Part shown: positions 44,684 to 53,535 of the stretch, one piece after another
Layout: each line of letters opens with the position of its first letter
Numbering within the stretch: the stretch's first letter is position 1
Assembly (NCBI RefSeq): GCF_003696365.1
Contig: NZ_RFFM01000001.1
Coordinates: forward strand, 248,001-312,000
Direction of reading: 5' to 3'
Length of the DNA: 64,000 bases
DNA from: Stutzerimonas zhaodongensis
Lineage (GTDB): Bacteria; Pseudomonadota; Gammaproteobacteria; Pseudomonadales; Pseudomonadaceae
Notes under the pieces: model-generated
Told to the model about the DNA's origin: nothing
The model's input: the letters and a program-made list of their open reading frames with translations, nothing else
Database searches by the model: none
Translations under genes and position numbers: made by a program

Positions 44684-45946
44684 TTACCAGATCGGCAGGC
44701 TGTAACTGACGATCAGGCGATTTTCATCGGCATCGCGGGCGAAGTCGGAGCGGAACATGGCGTTGCGCATGCGCACGGCAACGTTCTTCAGCGGGCCGGT
44801 CTGCACCACATATTTGAGTTCGATATCGCGCTCCCACTCGCTGCCGTTGCTGCCACCGGCGTACTCAGCGTTGTCGCCGGAAACGTAGCGGGTCAGAAAG
44901 GTCAGCCCAGGGACCCCGATGGAGGCGAAGTTGTAGTCGTAACGGGCTTGCCAGGAGCGCTCATCGGCGTTGGCGAAATCGTTGATCTGGACGAAGTTGA
45001 CCAGGTAGGGGTCGCCGCCATCGATGTAGGCGTAACCGGTGTCGCCGTTCATTTGCTGAAAGGCGAGGCTGACCTTATGCCCGCCAAGGCTGTAGCCCAC
45101 CGTGCCGTTCCAGGCCTGGTTGTCGATCTTGCCAGCGTTCGCCGCACCGGTGTCGTCGCTGATCATCAGCCGCAGATCGGCAGTCAGTGCCGCGTCTTCA
45201 CCAAGCGGGCGCACCACCTGCAGGTTGAAGAAATGCTGGCGATAGATGTCATCGAGCTCGGCCGCGTAGTAAGTGCCAGTGAACGTTTCGCTGAAGTCGT
45301 ACCGGGCACCCGCGAACGTCAGATGATCGGCTTCGGCGGCGCTGGAGAAGCGGCTGTTCTTGTTGTTCAGCTGCAGCTCCTGGGAGTTGGTCGAGGCGCG
45401 GTCGATGACCTTGTTCAGACGTCCACCGCTCAAGGTCAGCCCCGTTACGTCCTGGGATACCAGCATGGCGCCTTCGAAAACCTGTGGCAGGGTGCGGCTG
45501 TCGCTGGCCTTGACCACGGGCGTTTCAGGGATGTGGCTACCGTAGCGTAGCTCGGTTTCGGAGAGTCTGGCTTTGGCGGTCAGCCCGAGACGGCTGAACT
45601 CATCGGGCGTGCCGCCGTCATCCTGTACCGGCAGCAGGTCAGTGCCAGCGCGGCCGCCACCGGAGTCGAGCTTGATGCCAAGCATGCCCATGGCGTCTAC
45701 ACCGAAGCCAACAGTGCCTTCGGTGAAGCCTGATTCGATATTGAGCAAGAAGCCCTGGGACCACTCTTCGCGCTTGGACTGGCCGGTGCCTTCGCGGAAA
45801 TCGCGATTGAGATAGATGTTCTGGGTTTGCAGGGTCGCGCGGCTGTCTTCAATGAAGTCCGCTTGGGCCATTGGCACCAGCGAGGCAACTGCGACGGCGA
45901 GTGCAAGGCGGGCACGCGCGGGTTTGGTTCTGACGGCAGTCAGCAT
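44684..45946 (-). CDS. opdH: OprD-family outer-membrane porin, OpdH type
   Basis: A 420-aa outer-membrane beta barrel: signal peptide ending MAQADF, then FIEDSRATLQTQNIYLNRDF and alternating amphipathic strands, ending in a terminal aromatic residue (SYSLPIW). OprD family members import small anionic or cationic nutrients. Adjacent tctCBA and divergent tctDE make OpdH, the tricarboxylate porin, the best call. GGAG precedes its ATG. Confidence 0.9.
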   Translation of the reverse strand: MLTAVRTKPARARLALAVAVASLVPMAQADFIEDSRATLQTQNIYLNRDFREGTGQSKREEWSQGFLLNIESGFTEGTVGFGVDAMGMLGIKLDSGGGRAGTDLLPVQDDGGTPDEFSRLGLTAKARLSETELRYGSHIPETPVVKASDSRTLPQVFEGAMLVSQDVTGLTLSGGRLNKVIDRASTNSQELQLNNKNSRFSSAAEADHLTFAGARYDFSETFTGTYYAAELDDIYRQHFFNLQVVRPLGEDAALTADLRLMISDDTGAANAGKIDNQAWNGTVGYSLGGHKVSLAFQQMNGDTGYAYIDGGDPYLVNFVQINDFANADERSWQARYDYNFASIGVPGLTFLTRYVSGDNAEYAGGSNGSEWERDIELKYVVQTGPLKNVAVRMRNAMFRSDFARDADENRLIVSYSLPIW

Positions 45947-46032
45947 CCTTGAATCTCCACTATTGTTCTTGTTGTGACGGCCATGGGCCGAATGGTGGAT
46001 CTAGCCACCTGAACCGATCCTAGGCGGCGAAA

Positions 46033-46060
46033 CTTTCAGCAGGCTTTCAGGCGTGAAAGC
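46033..46060. promoter_or_regulatory. Direct plus inverted repeat between opdH and tctD, candidate TctD site
   Basis: CTTTCAG occurs at 46033-46039 and again at 46044-46050, an 11-bp step typical of tandem OmpR-family half-sites. The second copy also forms the inverted repeat GCTTTCA-GGCG-TGAAAGC (46043-46060). It lies 86-114 bp upstream of opdH and 61-89 bp upstream of tctD, suited to control both directions. Confidence 0.55.
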
Positions 46061-46121
46061 AGCGTATGGCGTGCCTTGCCGCTACACTGGCGGCCCGTTC
46101 CGTGTGTGGCAGAGGACAGCA

Positions 46122-46793
46122 ATGCGGATTCTTCTTGTCGAGGACCACCCCCAGTTAGCCGAAAGCGTGGCGCAAGCGTTGCGCGCTGGCGGCTGGACCG
46201 TGGACCTGCTCGGTGATGGCATCGCGGCCGATCTGGCACTCTCAACCGAGGACTACGCGCTGGCAATCCTCGATGTGGGGTTGCCCAGGCTCGACGGCTT
46301 TCAGGTGCTGGCGCGGCTGCGCGAACGAGGCAAGACGCTGCCGGTACTCATGCTCACCGCCCGCAGCGATGTCACGGATCGGGTACATGGCCTGAATTTG
46401 GGCGCGGATGACTACCTGGCAAAACCTTTCGAACTCTCCGAGCTGGAGGCGCGGGTCAAGGCATTGCTGCGGCGCAGCGTGGCGGCGGGCGAGCGCCAGC
46501 AGAGCTGCGGCCCGCTGGTTTATGACCTGGACGCACGGCGGTTCAGTCTCGATCGCCAGCCCCTGAGTCTGACCTCCCGCGAGCAGGCCGTGCTCGAGGC
46601 GCTTATCACGCGGCCCGGGCGGGTCATGAGCAAGGATCAGCTGGCAGCGCAGGTGTTCGGACTGGACGAGGACGCGAGTGCCGACGCCATCGAGATCTAC
46701 GTGCATCGGCTGCGCAAGAAGCTCGAAGGCCGCGCGGTGCGTATCGTGACCTTCCGCGGGCTCGGTTATCTGCTGGAGAGCATGGATGCCTGA
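46122..46793 (+). CDS. tctD: OmpR-family response regulator TctD
   Basis: A 223-aa regulator: receiver domain with phospho-Asp51 (AILDVGLP) and C-terminal winged helix (LTSREQAVLEALITRPGRV, IYVHRLRKKLEG). It should activate tricarboxylate uptake genes when phosphorylated by TctE. ATG 46122 follows AGAGGAC. Overlaps tctE by eight bases. Confidence 0.93.
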   Translation: MRILLVEDHPQLAESVAQALRAGGWTVDLLGDGIAADLALSTEDYALAILDVGLPRLDGFQVLARLRERGKTLPVLMLTARSDVTDRVHGLNLGADDYLAKPFELSELEARVKALLRRSVAAGERQQSCGPLVYDLDARRFSLDRQPLSLTSREQAVLEALITRPGRVMSKDQLAAQVFGLDEDASADAIEIYVHRLRKKLEGRAVRIVTFRGLGYLLESMDA

Positions 46794-48201
46794 TGCGGTG
46801 GCGCGTGCCGGAAGTCTGCGCGCCGGGCTGCTGCGCCGGCTAGCCGTCCTGCTGGCGCTGCTACTTCTGTTCAGCGGTTGGAGCGCCTACTGGAACGGGC
46901 GGGCCGCCGCTGATACCGCCTACGACCGCACCTTGCTGGCCTCTGCGCGGGCCATTGCCGATGGGCTGGTCGCCAATGACGGCCAGCTGCGCGCTAACGT
47001 GCCCTATGTGGCGCTGGACACCTTTGCCTATGACAGCGCAGGGCGTATCTATTATCAGGTGCTCGACACCGAAGGGCGCCTGGCCAGTGGCTATGAGAAT
47101 CTGCCGGCGCCTGGGCCCAAGGTCCGGCGTACCGACGACTACCCGGCACTGGCACGTTTCTATGACGGGCAGTTCAAGGGAGAGGGCGTGCGGCTGGTCA
47201 GTCTGCTGCAGCCGGTCAGCGAGCCGGAGCTCACCGGCATTGCCGAAATCCGCGTGGCTGAAACTCTGGGGGCGCGCGAACGCATGGCGCGCAGTCTGCT
47301 GGTGGATACGCTGTGGCGGGTCGGTCTGCTGGCAATTGCTGCGCTGGTTCTGGTGTGGCTGGCAGTCAGCGCCGCACTGCGGCCGCTGGGCAAGCTCAGC
47401 GAGGCGGTCGAACTGCGCCAGCCTGACGATCTACGCCCGCTGCCTCTGGTCGCCGTGCAGCGCGAACTCAGGCCGCTGGTGGCGGCGCTCAACCATTTCA
47501 CCGAGCGATTGCGCGTGCAGTTCGAGCGTCAGGCGCAATTCATCGCCGACGCCGCGCACGAGTTGCGAACCCCCTTGGCAGCGCTCAAGGCTCGAATCGA
47601 GCTGGGGAGACGCGAGCAACAACCGCAGCGCTGGCAGGAGACCCTTGAGGAGGCCGAGGCCCATACCGATCGGGTGATCCATCTTGCCAACCAGTTGTTG
47701 TCCCTGGCCCGTATCGAAAGCGGCGCGCAGTCCATTGCCGAAGGCGGTGCGCAGCGCCTGGATCTCAGCCAGCTGGCCCGGGAGCTGGGCCTGGCGATGG
47801 CGGCACTGGCTCATAAACGCGGCGTTGCGCTGGCGCTGGAGGCAGACGACCCGGTGTGGATCGACGGCGAGCCGACCTTGCTCAGTGAGCTGCTGAGTAA
47901 CCTGCTGGACAATGCACTGGCTCACACCCCAAGTGGCGGCAACGTGGTGCTCAGGGTGAAGCAGGAGGGCGTGCTGGAAGTCGAAGACGACGGGCCGGGC
48001 ATCGCGCCTGAGGAACGTGAAAGAGTCTTTGCGCGCTTCTATCGGGTACAGCAACAGGGGCAGGGCGCGGGGCTCGGCCTGGCCATCGTCGGTGAAATCA
48101 GCCGTGCCCACCGAGCCGCCATCGAGCTGGATCAGGGGGCGTCGGGCGGCCTGCTGGTCAAGGTGCGCTTTCCGGCACCAGCTGCAAACTCAATCGTCTG
48201 A
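46786..48201 (+). CDS. tctE: Sensor histidine kinase TctE
   Basis: A 471-aa inner-membrane kinase: TM1 (about 18-35), periplasmic sensor (about 36-170), TM2 (about 174-196), HAMP, HisKA with His258 (AAHELRTPLAAL), HATPase with LLSNLLDNALAHTP and GAGLGLAIVGEI. It probably senses tricarboxylates directly or through TctC. Its 3' end overlaps the convergent cyclase gene by 12 bp. Confidence 0.93.
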   Translation: MPDAVARAGSLRAGLLRRLAVLLALLLLFSGWSAYWNGRAAADTAYDRTLLASARAIADGLVANDGQLRANVPYVALDTFAYDSAGRIYYQVLDTEGRLASGYENLPAPGPKVRRTDDYPALARFYDGQFKGEGVRLVSLLQPVSEPELTGIAEIRVAETLGARERMARSLLVDTLWRVGLLAIAALVLVWLAVSAALRPLGKLSEAVELRQPDDLRPLPLVAVQRELRPLVAALNHFTERLRVQFERQAQFIADAAHELRTPLAALKARIELGRREQQPQRWQETLEEAEAHTDRVIHLANQLLSLARIESGAQSIAEGGAQRLDLSQLARELGLAMAALAHKRGVALALEADDPVWIDGEPTLLSELLSNLLDNALAHTPSGGNVVLRVKQEGVLEVEDDGPGIAPEERERVFARFYRVQQQGQGAGLGLAIVGEISRAHRAAIELDQGASGGLLVKVRFPAPAANSIV

Positions 48202-50112
48202 CCGCTCGATCACCTGGAGCGGCTCGGCAACCACCACCTGATTGCGTCCGTTATGTTTGGCGCGGTAAAGCGCCGCGTCGGCAGCCGCCAGTAGCTGCGC
48301 CGGTGTGCTTTGCGCCGCAGGGTCAAGCGTTGCCACCCCGATGCTGATGGTCAGCTGAAGCCGGTCTTCACCACAGCGCGGTTCAAGGGCCGCCACTGCA
48401 GCGCGAATGCGCTCGGCCTGTTCTGCGGCCTGGGTAGCGTCCATCCCCGGCAGCGCGATGACGAATTCTTCACCGCCGTAGCGGGCCACCACATCACCGG
48501 CGCGCTGGCCGTGTTGCTTGAGGGTATCGGCGACTAGCCGCAGGCATTCGTCGCCGAACGGATGGCCGTAGGTGTCGTTGACGCGCTTGAAGTGATCGAT
48601 GTCCAGCAACAGCACCGACAGCGGCATCTCGATGCGCCGTGCGCGGCGGATCTCCTCATCGATCATCACGTCGAAATGGCCCCGGTTCGACAGCTGGGTC
48701 AGGGCGTCGGTAATGCTGAGGCGGGTGAGCTGCTCATTGACCATCTCCAGCCCTCGCTTGGCATCCTCCAGCGCCCGGGTGCGTTCGTACACGCGCGCTT
48801 CGAGCGCCTCATTGGCCCGCATCTGCACATCGAGGGCCTGCTGCTGCGCCTGCAGTCGCGACTCACGTTCGATGGCTAACGCCTCGGAGGCGTGCAGCAC
48901 GCTTTGCTGCGCGAGGATGCGGCGTTCGCGCTCCACGTTGATGCGCTGGGCCAGCGCCATGGAAAGCAGCACGAACTCGGCAAACATGCCAATCAGCTGG
49001 CCATACAAAGTCAAGGTATTGAGCGGCAGCACGCCTTCAAGTGCAAGCAGATGTGCGATGGTTGCGATCAGCAGCGTCGACCAGGCGATAGCGAACAAGC
49101 GCGCCGAGGGGTTGCCCCTTATCCACAGGCTGATGACCGCCGCCATGGTCAGAACGCAATGAACCAGCGCCATCGCTTCGCTGGCAAGATAACGCGTGAG
49201 TGTCGGGGCGAGCAGGATGAGCATGATCGCCGTCGCCCAGTACACCATCAGCACCCAGGTCACCAGCCAGACCCAGCCACCATAACGACGGATGCTCAGG
49301 AAGCGTGTTGCGAACACCAGCGGCGTGAAGAAGCACAGCGCCGCGGAAAGGCCATAGAAGCGCCGGGCGATGGGTGTCTCCGGCCACAAGAACAACTGGC
49401 CGAACCCGGTGATCGCCACAACATAAAACAGGGCGCTGAGTAGATAGACAACGTAGAGCAGATAGCTCAGGTCGCGGGTAAAAACGAAGAGGCTGCTGTT
49501 ATAGAGCAGGATCACCAGCATGCCGCCGAAGAACAGGCTGATCATCGCCACATCCTTGATCTTGCCGGCAACGAAGCCTGGTTCGTCGGATATGACCAGC
49601 GGCACCGCCATCATGCCCCAGGTCTGCAGGTGCATGTACACCACTGCGTGTTCGCCAGCCTTCACCTCCAGCGGGAACACCAGATTCAGATCCGCTACGG
49701 GCTGTTCACGCATCGGCACGTGATCTCCGGCGCGCATCAATGGCCCCCATTCATTCTCGGCAGGGAAGAACAGTCGTACCTGCACCTCGTCAAGGACAGG
49801 CCACTTCAGGCTCAGGAACCAGCGTTCATCACTGGCGCTATCGCTATCGCGATCGACAGCGAAGCGCAACCACACGCCTTCCTTCTGCTTTCCCAGATTC
49901 GGTTTTTGCAAGGGTTGCCATGACCAGTTGGCGTAGTGCGCCGTCTCGAAATCGGCGTCACGGTGGCCGGGCACCCATTCGATGGTGCCAGCCTTGAGGG
50001 CTGCGCGTCCCTCATGGACCACGCCGGGCGAGATTGCCGCGATCGCCTGATTGGAGATCGAGACGATAAGTGCGCTGAGCAGGCAAAAGAGCAGGAGCAG
50101 GCGTGATCGCAT
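48190..50112 (-). CDS. 7TM-DISM diguanylate cyclase
   Basis: A 640-aa membrane protein: signal peptide (MRSRLLLLFCLLSALIVSIS), a periplasmic 7TMR-DISMED2 sensory domain (about 30-175, GVWLRFAVD...FLSLKWPVL), seven transmembrane helices (about 185-395), a coiled coil, and a GGDEF domain. The active site is GGEEF at about 546-550, and the I-site RAGD is five residues upstream, so it should be active and product-inhibited. I chose ATG at 50110-50112 at the signal peptide; a TTG 26 codons upstream is possible. The ligand is unknown. Confidence 0.87.
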   Translation of the reverse strand: MRSRLLLLFCLLSALIVSISNQAIAAISPGVVHEGRAALKAGTIEWVPGHRDADFETAHYANWSWQPLQKPNLGKQKEGVWLRFAVDRDSDSASDERWFLSLKWPVLDEVQVRLFFPAENEWGPLMRAGDHVPMREQPVADLNLVFPLEVKAGEHAVVYMHLQTWGMMAVPLVISDEPGFVAGKIKDVAMISLFFGGMLVILLYNSSLFVFTRDLSYLLYVVYLLSALFYVVAITGFGQLFLWPETPIARRFYGLSAALCFFTPLVFATRFLSIRRYGGWVWLVTWVLMVYWATAIMLILLAPTLTRYLASEAMALVHCVLTMAAVISLWIRGNPSARLFAIAWSTLLIATIAHLLALEGVLPLNTLTLYGQLIGMFAEFVLLSMALAQRINVERERRILAQQSVLHASEALAIERESRLQAQQQALDVQMRANEALEARVYERTRALEDAKRGLEMVNEQLTRLSITDALTQLSNRGHFDVMIDEEIRRARRIEMPLSVLLLDIDHFKRVNDTYGHPFGDECLRLVADTLKQHGQRAGDVVARYGGEEFVIALPGMDATQAAEQAERIRAAVAALEPRCGEDRLQLTISIGVATLDPAAQSTPAQLLAAADAALYRAKHNGRNQVVVAEPLQVIERSDD

Positions 50113-50279
50113 CAAGCGCAAAGTCTCATTTTGCGACCCCGCCGCTACGCTAGGCGGGCGTGAGGGTCTAGCAGTGGTAATGGCCTTCAAAAGATACGGC
50201 TAATGTCGCTTTGATACCACCGCCGGACCTGCCAAAGGCTTGTCCACCTATCGGAACGGACGCAAGAACTATAGCCCGC

Positions 50280-51866
50280 CTATCCGCGTCGACGTGTCCA
50301 GAACTGCTGGACCAGCATTTCCATGCTGTCCGCCAATTGAGCGACGCCCGAAGCGGTTTCCCGGCTACGCAGGCCGCTCGCTACATGCTGGTCCGAGCCG
50401 CTGCGGATGCTGACGATGTTCTGATTGATGTTCTCGCTTACAGCACTCTGCTCCTCGACTGCCGAGGCAATCTGCATGCTCATGTCGCTGATCTCATTTA
50501 CCCGATTGTTGATACCTTGAAGTGAACGTGCCGCTTGCTCGGCCTGCTCGACACTTTCCATCGCCTGTTCGCGGCTGCGCTGCATTACTTGCACCGCTTG
50601 CCGTGCACCGCCCTGGAGGGCCGCGATCATGGTGTTGATTTCCTGGGTAGAGTGCTGGGTCCGCGAGGCCAGGCTGCGAACTTCATCGGCGACCACGGCG
50701 AAACCACGGCCTTGTTCGCCGGCACGAGCCGCTTCAATGGCGGCGTTGAGCGCCAGCAGGTTGGTCTGCTCGGCGATGCCGCGAATCACATCCAGCACCT
50801 TGGTGATGTCATTGCTGTGCGCTTCCAGCTCGTGAATGACATCGCCGGCCTGCTGGATGTCCTGAGCCAGGCGGCCGATAGCCGCGCCAGTTCGGTTGAC
50901 TACATCAGTGCCAGTCGCCGCTTCGCTATTGGCTCGGCTCGCCGCCTCGGCAGTACGCTGGGCGTTGTTGGCGACTTCCTGCACGCTCATCGCCATCTGA
51001 TTGATTGCCGTGGCTACCTGATCGGTTTCGCTCTGCTGCCGGGATGCGCTCTGCGCGCTGCTATCCATTGCTCCTACAAGCTCGCGGGCATGCTGGCTCA
51101 GCTGGCGAGAGGCGTCACCGATTCGTCCGACCATGGCGCCCGCTTCGGTTTCGAGCAGTTTCATCGCAAAGCTGATCTGCCCGAATTCATCGCGGCGGCC
51201 CGTGTAGACCAGTTGACCGACCGCGTTGTCTCCCACTGCGCGAGCTTGTTCCGCAAGACGCTGCAATGGCGCCAGCGCCATCCACGCCAGGCTACCGGCG
51301 CTTAAAGCGGCTGCCGCAGTAGTCGCTATCGCGGCCACCATATGTGCGCCACCCAGCAGCGAGCCTCCAATCACAAAAGGCACGGTACCGAGCGCCGCCA
51401 GCAGCGCCACGCGGCAGCGCACACTCAGAGGAGCTCGTCGCAACGCAGCCGGGGCACGCTTGTCGCGCAGTTGTGCGTACAACTTTTCGGCCGCTGCTAC
51501 CTGGGCAGCCTGTGGCTTGGTCCGCACCGATTGATATTCGACGACCTTTCCATTGCGGCTAATGGGCGTGACAAAGGCGCTGACCCAATAGTGATCGCCA
51601 TTCTTGCAGCGGTTTTTAACCATGCCCATCCACGACTTGCCAGCCCGAACGCTGGACCACAGGTCGCTGAACGCTTCGGGCGGCATGTCTGGGTGTCGGA
51701 CTATGTTGTGGTGCTGGCCGAGCACTTCGTCTTCATCGAAACCGCTGATTTGTATGAAGTCGGGGTTTACGTAGGTGATGTCGCCGTTGAGGTCGGTAGT
51801 GGACAGGATGTTGGCCGTCTCACTGAATGATACGTCGCGTCCGGTAATCGGGAGGTTCAAGCGCAT
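50280..51866 (-). CDS. aer: Aer-like PAS methyl-accepting chemotaxis protein
   Basis: A 528-aa receptor: N-terminal PAS (about 10-115, [20 protein letters not shown] and [12 protein letters not shown]), a membrane hairpin of two helices (about 150-200), HAMP-like segment, and a long signalling coiled coil with the conserved tip [21 protein letters not shown]. There is no periplasmic domain, so it probably senses redox or energy state through the PAS domain, as FAD-binding Aer does. ATG at 51864-51866. Redox ligand is inferred, not seen. Confidence 0.88.
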   Translation of the reverse strand: MRLNLPITGRDVSFSETANILSTTDLNGDITYVNPDFIQISGFDEDEVLGQHHNIVRHPDMPPEAFSDLWSSVRAGKSWMGMVKNRCKNGDHYWVSAFVTPISRNGKVVEYQSVRTKPQAAQVAAAEKLYAQLRDKRAPAALRRAPLSVRCRVALLAALGTVPFVIGGSLLGGAHMVAAIATTAAAALSAGSLAWMALAPLQRLAEQARAVGDNAVGQLVYTGRRDEFGQISFAMKLLETEAGAMVGRIGDASRQLSQHARELVGAMDSSAQSASRQQSETDQVATAINQMAMSVQEVANNAQRTAEAASRANSEAATGTDVVNRTGAAIGRLAQDIQQAGDVIHELEAHSNDITKVLDVIRGIAEQTNLLALNAAIEAARAGEQGRGFAVVADEVRSLASRTQHSTQEINTMIAALQGGARQAVQVMQRSREQAMESVEQAEQAARSLQGINNRVNEISDMSMQIASAVEEQSAVSENINQNIVSIRSGSDQHVASGLRSRETASGVAQLADSMEMLVQQFWTRRRG

Positions 51867-52020
51867 GGTGGAATTCTCGGGTCTGCTTAAATGTTCCGCC
51901 ACAGTCGTCTTGATCGATACCCAGACTGGCGCATCGCGCATTCCCTGCCATCTCCACCTTTCGGTGAGTTCCCCGGACTACCAAACGGTTCCTGTCTTCT
52001 TTGCCTTGGCAAGCGCACAC

Positions 52021-52071
52021 AAAAAAGCGCCAGCATTGATCCATCCTTTGGATAGCCACTGTTGGCGCTTT
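52021..52071 (-). terminator. Intrinsic terminator reading on the minus strand
   Basis: On the minus strand AAAGCGCCAACA (52071-52060) pairs with TGCTGGCGCTTT (52035-52024) with one mismatch, and an inner ATCCA/TGGAT stem fills the loop. A run of six Ts follows (52026-52021). No annotated gene ends here, which implies a short transcript from upstream on this strand. Confidence 0.7.
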
Positions 52072-52093
52072 AGCTCGCACATCGCTGTGTTTG

Positions 52094-52204
52094 TTAGGCA
52101 GCCGCCTTTGCTTTGCGTGATGTCATATTGATATCGCTGAGTCTATCGAGTAGCTCCGGCAATGTCCCACCCCATTGGTCGGGTAATGGCGCTATGACAT
52201 GCAT
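52094..52204 (-). CDS. Possible 36-aa small protein gene
   Basis: A minus-strand frame from ATG (complement of 52202-52204) to TAA (52094-52096) would encode MHVIAPLPDQWGGTLPELLD, then RLSDINMTSRKAKAAA. The composition is plausible for an amphipathic helix with a basic tail. A terminator begins 23 bp downstream. Against it, the Shine-Dalgarno is poor (AAGAT) and I know no family. It could equally be part of a non-coding RNA. Confidence 0.3.
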   Translation of the reverse strand: MHVIAPLPDQWGGTLPELLDRLSDINMTSRKAKAAA

Positions 52205-52224
52205 GTATCTTATACGGATAAATT

Positions 52225-52250
52225 TACCTGTACAGATATTTGTATAGGTA
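52225..52250. promoter_or_regulatory. 26-bp imperfect palindrome, possible operator
   Basis: TACCTGTACAGATATTTGTATAGGTA-like sequence: the two arms (TACCTGTACAGAT and ATTTGTATAGGTA) are symmetric at 22 of 26 positions, with nested TACA/TGTA. It lies 21 bp upstream of the possible small gene and about 200 bp upstream of the TAXI gene. Typical of a dimeric repressor site. Confidence 0.45.
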
Positions 52251-52446
52251 TCGTTGTTTATTGCTCAAATGCGAGCAACCCTGAGTCAGTTGGTGGGTCC
52301 CATTCAGGGAGTCGGGAGATGAAGATAGGATTTCGGATGGCGGTCGTGCTGTTACCGACGCAGTGGCCTGCTAGACTCCGGACTTCTCGCCAGGCTCACG
52401 AGGTCGGCGGGGCAAATTCCAAAACAACCAATAAAGGAGTGAATCC

Positions 52447-53412
52447 ATGAAAGGCAAATCCTTGGCATGGATATTTTCCGCCGCGTTGGCGGGGACCGGT
52501 CTGAGTGGAGTGGCTCAGGCGCAAGAGAAATTCGTGACCATCGGTACCGGTGGTCAGACTGGCGTCTATTACGTGGCTGGCCAGTCGATCTGCCGTTTCG
52601 TCAACCGTAATGCCGAAAACCTCAAATGCAACGCTCCGGCCAGCGGTGGCGGCGTGGCAAACGTGAACGGTCTGCGTAGCGGCGAGTTCAACTTCGGCAT
52701 CATGCAGTCCGACCATCAGTACAAGGCGATGGAAGGTGTGGCGCCATTCGAGAGTGAAGGCAAGATGGACGACATCCGTGCCGTCTTCTCGCTGCAGAGC
52801 GAAGTCTTCACCGTACTGGCACGTCGTGACGCCAACATCAAAGGTCTCGACGATCTGAAAGGCAAGCGCGTCAACATCGGCAACCCAGGTTCCGGTCAGC
52901 GCGACACCCTTGAAGAGATCATGAAGGAAAAGGGCTGGGACAAATCAGCCTTCAGCCTCGCCGCTGAGCTCAAGCCGGCCGAGCAGGCCAGCGCTCTGGG
53001 CGACAACAACATCGATGCCATGACCTACTTCGTCGGTCATCCCAATGGCGCGATCCAGGAAGCCACTACCACTGTTGATGCCGTACTGGTGCCGATCACC
53101 GGACCTGAAATCGACAAGCTGCTGGCTGACAAGAGCTACTACACGAAAGCTGAAATCCCAGGCGGTATCTACAAGGGCAATGACAGCGCCACTCAGTCCA
53201 TCGGCGGCAAGGCGGTGCTCTCTACCACTTCCAAGGTCGACGCCGAAGTGGTTTATCAGCTGGTCAAGTCGGTGTTCGAGAACATCGAGCGCTTCCAGCG
53301 TCTGCACCCGGCATTCAAGGACCTGAAGCCGGAAGACATGATCAAGGTCGGCCTGTCCGCTCCCCTGCATGAAGGTGCCGAGCGTTACTACAAGGAACGC
53401 GGCTGGATGTAA
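52447..53412 (+). CDS. TAXI family TRAP transporter solute-binding protein
   Basis: A 321-aa periplasmic binding protein. Signal peptide to about 25 (GTGLSGVAQAQEK), then the TAXI hallmark FVTIGTGGQTGVYYVAGQSI, and GKRVNIGNPGSGQRDTLE. TAXI proteins feed fused TRAP permeases; ligands such as glutamate or C4/C5 acids are known for some members, but none can be assigned here. AAGGAG precedes ATG 52447. Confidence 0.92.
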   Translation: MKGKSLAWIFSAALAGTGLSGVAQAQEKFVTIGTGGQTGVYYVAGQSICRFVNRNAENLKCNAPASGGGVANVNGLRSGEFNFGIMQSDHQYKAMEGVAPFESEGKMDDIRAVFSLQSEVFTVLARRDANIKGLDDLKGKRVNIGNPGSGQRDTLEEIMKEKGWDKSAFSLAAELKPAEQASALGDNNIDAMTYFVGHPNGAIQEATTTVDAVLVPITGPEIDKLLADKSYYTKAEIPGGIYKGNDSATQSIGGKAVLSTTSKVDAEVVYQLVKSVFENIERFQRLHPAFKDLKPEDMIKVGLSAPLHEGAERYYKERGWM

Positions 53413-53421
53413 CGGTCCGCT

Positions 53422-53499
53422 AGCCTGCTGTCTGCATCGGCAGGCTTGCCGTCCGCGGCTCTCGTCTGAAAACCCGTGCGCTTCGTGCCACGGGTTTTC
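53422..53499 (+). terminator. Two tandem hairpins between the TAXI and TRAP permease genes
   Basis: First, AGCCTGC (53422-53428) with GCAGGCT (53440-53446). Second, GAAAACCCGTG (53468-53478) with CACGGGTTTTC (53489-53499), an 11-bp stem ending in TTTT. The second resembles a weak intrinsic terminator and would favour binding-protein over permease expression. Confidence 0.6.
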
Positions 53500-53535
53500 G
53501 CGGTTTCCGATACCTGAAAAAACAGGCCCCATTTC

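Larger units (their letters stand above)
51867..52446. other. 580-bp intergenic region between the chemoreceptor and TAXI genes
   Basis: Contents I can name: a minus-strand terminator (52021-52071), a possible minus-strand 36-codon gene (52094-52204), and a 26-bp imperfect palindrome (52225-52250) in an AT-rich segment. From 52260 to 52440 I see no gene; longer readings there lack a ribosome-binding site and family resemblance. Confidence 0.5.

Noticed and set aside
52199-52450. Plus-strand 83-codon frame ending at the TAXI start
   Set aside because: No ribosome-binding site, no family, overlaps the palindrome and the minus-strand candidate gene.
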